A stretch of DNA of 45,686 nt from UBA2965 sp036526135 (GTDB lineage Bacteria; Pseudomonadota; Gammaproteobacteria; Pseudomonadales; Azotimanducaceae), in NCBI GenBank assembly GCA_036526135.1, contig DATCZA010000028.1:1-45686 (forward strand). The letters are read 5' to 3'. Position numbers and translations under genes: made by a program. Shown piece after piece: positions 40,350 through 45,686 of this stretch (the first letter of the stretch is position 1; each line of letters begins with the position of its first letter). Below the pieces are notes generated by a model that made no database searches, was not told the DNA's origin, and saw nothing but the letters and a program-made list of their open reading frames with translations.

Positions 40350-40377
40350 CGTCTCCTCGAAACGCCTTCATCAGGGC

Positions 40378-40411
40378 AAAAAAAACCCCGCTGGCGCTGC
40401 CTTGCGGGGTT
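40378..40411 (-). terminator. Intrinsic terminator/attenuator in the DAHP synthase leader
   Basis: Read on the minus strand, AACCCCGC (40411-40404) pairs with GCGGGGTT (40391-40384) and is followed by a run of T down to 40378. It lies 28 nt before the coding start, so it would stop transcription before the gene. Two upstream segments can form competing hairpins. Confidence 0.9.
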
Positions 40412-40437
40412 CCCTGCGAAGGCAGCCTGCACTGCCT
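40397..40437 (-). promoter_or_regulatory. Competing leader hairpins (antiterminator region) of the DAHP synthase attenuator
   Basis: Read on the minus strand, segment 1 is AGGCAG (40437-40432), segment 2 is CTGCCTT (40425-40419) and segment 3 is AAGGCAG (40403-40397), inside the terminator loop. Segment 2 pairs with either 1 or 3. Pairing 2:3 loops out the left terminator arm and so opposes the terminator; pairing 1:2 leaves the terminator free. This is the classical layout of ribosome-dependent attenuation. Confidence 0.7.
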
Positions 40438-40457
40438 CCCTTTTCTAGAAGGCGGTG

Positions 40458-40562
40458 CTATCCGTTAAAAAACCAATACCAACCCTGGCTGCCCGTGCCG
40501 CCAACGGCGTTGGAGCCTTGGGACCAGACCTGGAGCCAGAATTGTCGTGCGTTGTCTTCCAT
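40458..40562 (-). CDS. Leader peptide with Trp-Tyr-Trp-Phe-Phe control codons
   Basis: The 34-codon frame starts at ATG 40562 and ends with TAG at 40458. It contains eight aromatic residues, five of them consecutive near the end (residues 28-32, codons TGG TAT TGG TTT TTT), followed by Asn, Gly and stop. Stalling at these codons when charged tRNA-Trp, -Tyr or -Phe is scarce would free segment 2 to form the antiterminator. The ribosome site is weak; a TTGATT -35-like hexamer at 40600-40595 would put the transcript start within a few nt of the ATG. Function is inferred from position and codon content. Confidence 0.75.
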   Translation of the reverse strand: MEDNARQFWLQVWSQGSNAVGGTGSQGWYWFFNG

Positions 40563-40652
40563 GGCGCGCGGACGGTTACACACTCGACCGGGAAAATCAA
40601 CTCGCGCTCGGTGCGTCTGCATGCGCCTGCATCGTCCATCTGGAGTGGTTCA

Positions 40653-40681
40653 GTGACCCGACGACCGGCCACGGCTACAAT
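40653..40681 (+). promoter_or_regulatory. Possible sigma-70 promoter for rimO
   Basis: GTGACC (40653-40658) and TACAAT (40676-40681) are spaced by 17 nt, 37 nt before the rimO ATG. The -10 is good and the -35 is weak. Confidence 0.5.
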
Positions 40682-40718
40682 GCGCGACGCTTCACAACCG
40701 GTGCCGGGCAACTAGAAG

Positions 40719-42044
40719 ATGACAGGAAAGGTGGGGTTCATCAGCCTCGGATGTCCCAAGGCCCTCGTCGACTCGGAGCAGCTGCTCACGGCGTTGACGG
40801 CGGAGGGGTATACCACGGCCGATGATTACTCCGAAGCCGACGTGGTGGTCGTCAATACCTGCGGTTTCATCGACGCGGCCATCGAAGAGTCGTTTGACGC
40901 CATCGAAGAGGCCCTGGACGCCTGCGGCAAGGTGGTGGTGACCGGCTGCCTCGGCGCGCGGAAAGACAGCCTGCAGGAACGTTACCCGGAGCTCCTGTCG
41001 GTCAGCGGTCCTCAGGACCCGGTTCCCGTCGTGGACGCCGTGCGGGCCCATGTCCCGCTGAGCGCTGCTGAGTCCACGCACTACCACCTTGGCCCCGCCG
41101 GCGTGAAGCTGACTCCCGCGCACTACGCCTATCTCAAGGTCGCCGAGGGCTGCAACCACACCTGCAGCTTCTGCATCATTCCGAGCATGCGGGGCAAGCT
41201 GCGCTCTCGAGCGCTGCCGGACCTGCTGGAGGAGGCGGATCGTCTCGCTGAGGTTGGTGTCGAGGAACTGCTGGTCATCTCTCAGGACACGAGCGCGTGG
41301 GGAACCGACCTGCGCCGGAGCGAGCTGCGTGGGCTCAAGCCCGGCGAGGCCCTGGAGCTGCTGTGTCGCGAGCTCGCAGCCCGTTTCCCCTGGGTTCGTC
41401 TGCACTATCTCTACCCTTACCCCCACGTGGATCAGCTCCTCGACCTCATGGCGGAGGGGTGTCTGCTTCCTTATCTGGACGTGCCGCTGCAGCACGCGGA
41501 TCCGGCCATCCTCAAGGCCATGCGTCGCCCGGCAGCCGCGCAGAATACTCTCGATCGGCTGGCTCGCTGGCGGGATCGCTGTCCTGAGGTCAGCGTCCGC
41601 AGCACGTTCATCGTCGGCTTTCCCGGAGAGGGGCAGCGCGAGTTCGAGACTCTGCTCGAGTTCCTCGAAGCGGCCGAGCTGGATCGGGTGGGGTGCTTCG
41701 CCTACTCGAACGTGGCGGGTGCCGGAGCCAACAACCTGCCTGATCAGGTTCCGGAACCGGTCAAGCAGGAGCGGATCGAGAGGCTCATGACGCTGCAGGC
41801 CCGGATCAGCCGGGAGAAGCTTGCGCGCAAGGTGGGGCAGGAGCTGGAGGTGATCGTGGATGCGGTGGAGGACTCACTTGCGCTCGGGCGAACGCGATTC
41901 GATGCGCCGGACGTGGATGGCGTGGTTCGTGTCCATGGAGGACGATCGCTGGTACCGGGTGAGAGAACCTGGGTGCGCATCACCGGTAGCGATACCCACG
42001 ACCTCGATGCCGACTACGTGGGCAATCCGCTCAAGTTCGCTTAA
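40719..42044 (+). CDS. rimO: Ribosomal protein S12 methylthiotransferase
   Basis: RimO methylthiolates Asp88 of S12 using radical SAM chemistry. The 441-residue protein has an N-terminal UPF0004 domain with three cysteines (SLGCPKALVDSE, NTCGFID, TGCLGAR), the radical SAM motif with Cys145, Cys149 and Cys152 in EGCNHTCSFC, and a C-terminal TRAM domain. The SLGCPKALVDSE opening separates it from MiaB. The stop codon lies inside a 16-bp palindrome. Confidence 0.97.
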   Translation: MTGKVGFISLGCPKALVDSEQLLTALTAEGYTTADDYSEADVVVVNTCGFIDAAIEESFDAIEEALDACGKVVVTGCLGARKDSLQERYPELLSVSGPQDPVPVVDAVRAHVPLSAAESTHYHLGPAGVKLTPAHYAYLKVAEGCNHTCSFCIIPSMRGKLRSRALPDLLEEADRLAEVGVEELLVISQDTSAWGTDLRRSELRGLKPGEALELLCRELAARFPWVRLHYLYPYPHVDQLLDLMAEGCLLPYLDVPLQHADPAILKAMRRPAAAQNTLDRLARWRDRCPEVSVRSTFIVGFPGEGQREFETLLEFLEAAELDRVGCFAYSNVAGAGANNLPDQVPEPVKQERIERLMTLQARISREKLARKVGQELEVIVDAVEDSLALGRTRFDAPDVDGVVRVHGGRSLVPGERTWVRITGSDTHDLDADYVGNPLKFA

Positions 42045-42058
42045 ACTGCGCGCAGTTT
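42043..42058. promoter_or_regulatory. Perfect 16-bp palindrome at the rimO stop
   Basis: AAACTGCGCGCAGTTT is fully self-complementary with no spacer. It overlaps the rimO TAA and ends 13 nt before the start of the small downstream gene. It has no T-run, so it reads more like a binding site for a dimeric protein than a terminator. The binder is unknown. Confidence 0.5.
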
Positions 42059-42071
42059 GCTGGAGCCGAGT

Positions 42072-42239
42072 ATGAGCCTGATTTCGTCCGTCCTGCGACC
42101 CGTGTTCTACACCATGGAGGACTTCATGGAGCAGACCCTGGTCATGAAGGCCGTCATCGCCTGGGGTTGGCTGTCCGTGATCGTGATGGTGGTGAGCTTT
42201 GTAGCAACTCTGCCCGAACTGCTCGGCGCCGGGGGCTAG
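42072..42239 (+). CDS. Small single-pass membrane protein (55 aa)
   Basis: ATG 42072 is preceded by GGAG at a suitable distance. The product has an N-terminal amphipathic part (about residues 1-28) and one hydrophobic helix (about 33-50). I do not recognise it. It sits between rimO and the TerB-like gene, 9 nt before the latter, so it is likely translated with it. Confidence 0.6.
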   Translation: MSLISSVLRPVFYTMEDFMEQTLVMKAVIAWGWLSVIVMVVSFVATLPELLGAGG

Positions 42240-42248
42240 CGCGAAGCC

Positions 42249-42647
42249 GTGTGGCTTCATTTCCTGAATCCCCAGCAGCGCGAAGCCCTTCTGGGGCTCG
42301 CTCACAACGTCATGGTTTCCGATGGCCTGTTGGATCCGAACGAAGAGGGGATGCTCGACGAGTTCAAGCGTGAGATGGAGCTCTATCCGGGCACGGAGCT
42401 CGAATACCTCGAGCTCGACGGCATCGGCGAGACCTTCGCTTCCAGACGCTCACGGATGATCGCGCTGCTAAACCTGCTGCGTTTGAGCTACGCCGACGGC
42501 GCGTTCGAGATCGAGGAAGAGTGTCTGCTCAAGGAAGTGAGCCGCGCCTTTGAAGTCAGCGACGCCGACTTCATGCTGCTGGACAACTGGGTGAAGCGCC
42601 TGGTGGCGCTGGAGGAGGAGGCGAAGGCGTTAGTTGGCAGCGGCTAG
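42249..42647 (+). CDS. TerB-like helical protein
   Basis: The 132-residue protein begins at GTG 42249. Its helical pattern and the two acidic stretches (VSDGLLDPNEEGML and SYADGAFEIEEECLL, about residues 23-36 and 80-94) match the TerB/DjlA-N metal-binding fold. TerB proteins are linked to tellurite resistance and membrane-associated stress responses, but many copies have no known role. It overlaps the convergent PilZ gene by 18 nt. Confidence 0.7.
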   Translation: MWLHFLNPQQREALLGLAHNVMVSDGLLDPNEEGMLDEFKREMELYPGTELEYLELDGIGETFASRRSRMIALLNLLRLSYADGAFEIEEECLLKEVSRAFEVSDADFMLLDNWVKRLVALEEEAKALVGSG

Positions 42648-43040
42648 CGCCTGCTGTTCGTCGTTCGGCTCACCTCGTGCGTCGTTGAAGACGCACTCCA
42701 GATCCAGCAGCACCCTCTCGACCCAATCCTTGTCGAATTGCGTCTCAGAGCGCGTTCTGAACTGAACGCCGCAGCGAAACCGGCCATTGTGGGGGATGCA
42801 GTTGTGCACCACGCCGACGACGTTCTCGAGAACCCGCGGGCCGTGCCTGAGCGAGATGAAGATCTTCTTGTCCTTGGCGATGGGCTGATCGATGAGAATC
42901 CCGATCCCAAACCGGTTGAAGTCCAACGCCTCCGCCCGGGTGCGGGCCAGCCGTCCCGAGCGTCGCACCTCCACATGCAGGCCGGTCGGCCTGTAGCGCG
43001 GCAGAGCCCGACGTTCCGTGAATGGGCGGCTGGAGGACAT
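42630..43040 (-). CDS. PilZ domain protein
   Basis: The 136-residue protein is almost a single PilZ domain, the usual receptor for cyclic di-GMP. The first binding motif RALPR (Arg11 to Arg15) is intact. The second is DFNRFG (residues 40-45), where the usual serine of D/N-x-S-x-x-G is asparagine, so nucleotide binding may be weaker. A strand-rich barrel and a C-terminal helix follow. No membrane segment is present. Confidence 0.85.
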   Translation of the reverse strand: MSSSRPFTERRALPRYRPTGLHVEVRRSGRLARTRAEALDFNRFGIGILIDQPIAKDKKIFISLRHGPRVLENVVGVVHNCIPHNGRFRCGVQFRTRSETQFDKDWVERVLLDLECVFNDARGEPNDEQQALAAAN

Positions 43041-43153
43041 GATAAAAGCTTAGGTCAAACCCTTCCGACAAATCGTGATGGGCTTCTCAACCCCTTTCGC
43101 CGCGAGTCGGCTCCCGAGACCGTCAAGGGGCAGGCGTGTTTCGGGCCGTTGAG

Positions 43154-43642
43154 TCAAGCGTCCTTGAGCAGCACCCGTTTGGCCTCGTTCAACTGCTGGG
43201 CCAGAAAGGTGGATCCGCCGCGGTCCGGATGAACCTTCTGCATGAGACGTCGGTGGGCGGCGACCACCTCCTCCCGGGTGGGATGGGTGCCGAGACCGAG
43301 TATTTGCCGAGCCTGGTCACGGGACATGGTCCCCGTGGTCGAGCTGGCACTAGAGCCCTGCTGCTGGTTGCCGGCCCGGCTCTGCTGGTAGAACTGGCGC
43401 ACCCAGGGCAGGTAGCGGATGAGCCGGAACGCCCGGCGCAGGAAGGGGACGGTGGCGGCCCCCACGGCGGCAATCCAGTGCAGCCTGCCCGTCGCCGCCA
43501 GTATGCCGAGCCCGATGATCAATCCCGCGGCCGCCAGGGTGATGACCGTGCTCGCACGGTTCGGCTTGGCGCTCAGCCACAGCAGCCGGATCAGCACGAT
43601 GAACGCGACCGTGGCGAGGATGGCGGCAAATATGATGAGCAT
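43154..43642 (-). CDS. Membrane-anchored DnaJ-domain protein
   Basis: The 162-residue protein has two N-terminal membrane helices (about residues 2-23 and 32-51), a basic linker and a C-terminal J domain (about 106-162) with the HPD motif at 138-140. The end-placed J domain after membrane helices resembles the mitochondrial Tim14/Pam18 layout, so it probably recruits DnaK to the inner membrane. The partner process is not known. It is divergent from the YdcH-like gene, 58 nt apart. Confidence 0.85.
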   Translation of the reverse strand: MLIIFAAILATVAFIVLIRLLWLSAKPNRASTVITLAAAGLIIGLGILAATGRLHWIAAVGAATVPFLRRAFRLIRYLPWVRQFYQQSRAGNQQQGSSASSTTGTMSRDQARQILGLGTHPTREEVVAAHRRLMQKVHPDRGGSTFLAQQLNEAKRVLLKDA

Positions 43643-43700
43643 CCGCTGTTGCCCGTTGGCTTCCTGTTATCATTGCCGGGTTAGGCTGCACAATGATGCC

Positions 43701-43907
43701 ATGGAAGCGATGGACAATGCCGAGCTCGAACGCTGGCTTGAAGAGCTGCGAATCGAGCATCGAGACCTGGACGAGGTCATCCATCACCTTCTTCAGTCGC
43801 GGCATCACGACAGCATGCGCATTCAGCGTCTGAAGAAGCGCAAGCTCAAGCTCAAAGACATGATCGCTCGGCTGGAAAGCGAGCTCATTCCCGACCTGGA
43901 CGCATGA
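43701..43907 (+). CDS. YdcH/DUF465-like small helical protein
   Basis: The 68-residue protein is all helical with the family pattern EHRDLDEVIHHL and MRIQRLKKRKLKLKDMIARL (about residues 19-61). Function is unknown; relatives are short antiparallel hairpins. Starts at 43701 or 43710 are both possible. Its stop overlaps the 5'-nucleotidase start (ATGA), so the two are coupled. Confidence 0.75.
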   Translation: MEAMDNAELERWLEELRIEHRDLDEVIHHLLQSRHHDSMRIQRLKKRKLKLKDMIARLESELIPDLDA

Positions 43908-44821
43908 CCCAGCAACCGACACCGCTCACCGTCGCCATCAGCTCCAGGGCGCTTTTCGATCTGGTGGACAGCAACGGCGTCTACGAAACGGAGGGGCTCG
44001 AGGCGTACCGCCGTTACCAGATCGGTCACGAGGACGACCCTCTGGCGCCTGGAGAAGCCTATCGGTTCGTAAAAAAATTATTAAATATCAATAAGATATT
44101 GAATAAACGCAGAGTTGAAGTGATATTACTGTCGCGCAACTCCGCGGATACCGGGCTGCGCATATTCAACTCCATCAAAGCCTGCGACCTCGACATCACG
44201 CGGGCTGCGTTCTGCGGCGGCGAGAGCCCGTACCGGTACATTCAGGCCTTCGGGTGCAGCCTCTTTCTCTCCACCCATCCTGACGACGTGGCTCACGCCC
44301 TGGAGCACGGCGTCGCCGCCGCTACGCTGCTCGGCACCAAGGGCACGACGGATCCGGTGGAGGGCGAGGATCTGCGCCTCGCCTTCGACGGCGATTCGGT
44401 GGTCTTCTCGGACGAGGCCGAGCGGGTGTTTCAGAGCGAGGGGCTCGAAGCCTTCAGCGCCACCGAGGCGGCGGCCGCCGACCGGCCGTTGGAGGGCGGG
44501 CCCTTCAAGGCGTTCCTTGCCGCCCTGCACGACCTCCAGCGCGAGTTCGAGGGGCAGCACTGCCCCATCCGGACCGCCCTGATCACGGCGCGCGGCGCGC
44601 CGGCCCACGAACGGGTCATCCGCACCCTGCGGGCCTGGGACGTGCGTCTCGACGAGTCCCTCTTCCTGGGCGGGATGGAGAAGACCGAGTTTTTACGGGC
44701 CTTTGGTGCGGACGTGTTCTTTGACGACCAGCCTCAGCACTGCGAACGCGCCAGCGGCCACGTTGCGGCCGGGCACGTGCCTCATGGGATTATCAACGAA
44801 AGTGGACGTGGGAAGGGCTGA
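43904..44821 (+). CDS. 5'-Nucleotidase family protein (cytosolic NT5C1-like)
   Basis: The 305-residue protein shows the 5'-nucleotidase family order: an AISSRALFDL start, the VEVILLSRNSADTGLRIFNSI core (about residues 72-92), DITRAAFCGGESPYRYIQAF, FDGDSVVFSDEAERVF (about 162-177, Asp-rich catalytic region) and a C-terminal FFDDQ. It should dephosphorylate nucleoside monophosphates in the cytosol. Codons 55-77 are strikingly AT-rich and start with an A7 run, although the residues they encode are those of the family. It is translationally coupled to the YdcH-like gene. Confidence 0.85.
   Translation: MTQQPTPLTVAISSRALFDLVDSNGVYETEGLEAYRRYQIGHEDDPLAPGEAYRFVKKLLNINKILNKRRVEVILLSRNSADTGLRIFNSIKACDLDITRAAFCGGESPYRYIQAFGCSLFLSTHPDDVAHALEHGVAAATLLGTKGTTDPVEGEDLRLAFDGDSVVFSDEAERVFQSEGLEAFSATEAAAADRPLEGGPFKAFLAALHDLQREFEGQHCPIRTALITARGAPAHERVIRTLRAWDVRLDESLFLGGMEKTEFLRAFGADVFFDDQPQHCERASGHVAAGHVPHGIINESGRGKG
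44067..44132 (+). other. AT-rich patch with A7 slippery heptamer inside the 5'-nucleotidase gene
   Basis: About 66 nt of mostly A and T break an otherwise GC-rich gene. They begin with seven A (44071-44077) placed as GTA AAA AAA, the phase of a -1 slippery heptamer. The -1 frame meets TAA at 44092-44094 and the +1 frame meets TAA at 44082-44084, so any slip gives a truncated product of about 60 residues. TTGAAT (44098-44103), 17 nt, GATATT could also be an internal promoter. Confidence 0.6.
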
Positions 44822-44844
44822 TAAAGCGGTCACCCTGAGCCTGA

Positions 44845-45666
44845 TCAGTCCGCGTTCTTCCTCAGCCCCAGTGCCGACGCAGCGCCACGCTTAACGGCTC
44901 TCGCACCGGTAATCAGCCGCTCGCCAAACTCTTCCACCGGGATGAGCACCCTGTTGCGCAATTGCTCGTTTGGCCTGGATTTAAATATGGTGGAGTGTTC
45001 GTATCCGGCCCAGTTCTCCGGTGCCTGCTCGGTGTAGTAATAACCCGCAAACGACTGTCTCGCGCGGTTGGCGGGGCATCGCACCGGCGTGACCCCATGA
45101 AAGCTGATCTCGCTCGTTTCGAAGACGACGCACTTGTTGAAGGTCGGGACGATTGAGTGCACGCAATGCCGCACGTCGGAGTCCCACAACTCCAGGATGC
45201 CGCCCCAACGTCTGTCCCACTCCGGATTCAGAAATACAAGGATGTTGAGTCTGCGGTGCAGACCCTCATCGTGAAGCAGGTTGAAGTCTACGTGCACGTC
45301 AAGGCGGCCGGAGCGCCCGGTGACGTGCATGCCACCGCCATTGTGGCTGGGATCGGCTTTGAGGGTCTCGATACCGGTGATCTGACTGAGCGTTTCGAGG
45401 AAGTCGGGGCTGGCAAGCGCGTCGGACAGCCTTAGCACCGGGTCTGGAAACGCCGACTCGTCAGTGACCTGAATCTTCCCGCGCTCGTAAAGACGGGTGA
45501 ATTCCCGCCCCATACTCCTCGCCTGTTCGACGGAGGGGTAGGCTCCGGCCACTTCCCTCGCGAAGTCCGGATCAAGGAAAGGTTCGATCACGAAGTGGGG
45601 AAACGGCTCAGCACTCACGAATGCGTCGCGGGTCGCATCGACGTCGATAGGACTGATCACGCTCAT
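44845..45666 (-). CDS. 2-Oxoglutarate/Fe(II)-dependent oxygenase family protein
   Basis: The 273-residue protein has the double-stranded beta-helix iron triad: His125 and Asp127 in DVHVDFNLL and His190 in SFHGV, followed by an arginine-rich strand (about 201-205) that could hold 2-oxoglutarate. Such enzymes hydroxylate peptides, sugars or small molecules; the substrate is not predictable. The start ATG 45666 lies 20 nt from the window edge. It converges with the 5'-nucleotidase gene, 23 nt apart. Confidence 0.8.
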   Translation of the reverse strand: MSVISPIDVDATRDAFVSAEPFPHFVIEPFLDPDFAREVAGAYPSVEQARSMGREFTRLYERGKIQVTDESAFPDPVLRLSDALASPDFLETLSQITGIETLKADPSHNGGGMHVTGRSGRLDVHVDFNLLHDEGLHRRLNILVFLNPEWDRRWGGILELWDSDVRHCVHSIVPTFNKCVVFETSEISFHGVTPVRCPANRARQSFAGYYYTEQAPENWAGYEHSTIFKSRPNEQLRNRVLIPVEEFGERLITGARAVKRGAASALGLRKNAD

Positions 45667-45686
45667 GGCGTTCTCCTGCTTACCGG

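Overview
The window is a chromosomal segment of a GC-rich gammaproteobacterium. Nearly everything is core housekeeping. The order folD, lpxH, tRNAs, tig, clpP, clpX, lon, hupB, ppiD, then mltD, methyltransferase, rnhA, dnaQ, nhaB, nudC, sohB, acuI, DUF934, cysI, metH, nfuA resembles, from memory, the order around PA1790-PA1850 of Pseudomonas aeruginosa. A Pseudomonadales-type relative is the best guess; no genus is claimed.

Layout. (1) 1-136: the 3' end of folC. (2) 137-4487: a lower-GC accessory block between folC and the dedD-cvpA-purF operon. It holds two small membrane proteins, a PAPS-type sulfotransferase, a divergent arylsulfotransferase-like protein and about 740 nt rich in inverted repeats. 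A 9-of-10 direct repeat sits at both edges. (3) 4497-12072: dedD, cvpA, purF, a MoxR ATPase, a DUF58 protein, the transglutaminase tgpA, a DUF1289 protein and miaE, all co-oriented and mostly overlapping. (4) 12026-13598: lpxH and folD on the other strand. (5) 13705-14089: a promoter and three tRNAs (Pro-TGG, Arg-TCT, His-GTG). (6) 14139-22532: the proteostasis cluster tig, clpP, clpX, lon, hupB, ppiD. (7) 22563-26119: mltD facing away from a methyltransferase-rnhA-dnaQ operon; gloB, often found here, is absent. (8) 26120-34846: nhaB, nudC, an SCP2 protein, sohB-acuI, and the cysI-DUF934-CPA2 antiporter operon. (9) 34843-39276: metH and nfuA, divergent, with a palindrome and an IscR-like site between them. 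(10) 39267-42647: a DAHP synthase behind what looks like a complete aromatic amino acid attenuator, then rimO, a 55-residue membrane protein and a TerB-like protein. (11) 42630-45666: PilZ, membrane DnaJ, YdcH-like, 5'-nucleotidase and 2OG-Fe(II) oxygenase genes.

The strongest regulatory observation is the DAHP synthase leader. A 34-codon reading frame ends in Trp-Tyr-Trp-Phe-Phe and is followed by mutually exclusive hairpins and an intrinsic terminator just before the gene. Others are a 14-bp tandem triplication that gives miaE three successive start codons with two five-codon minicistrons, an IscR-like operator before nfuA, and a very AT-rich patch with an in-phase A7 slippery heptamer inside the 5'-nucleotidase gene. 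Nine convergent gene pairs meet within 30 nt or overlap, so the genome is compact.
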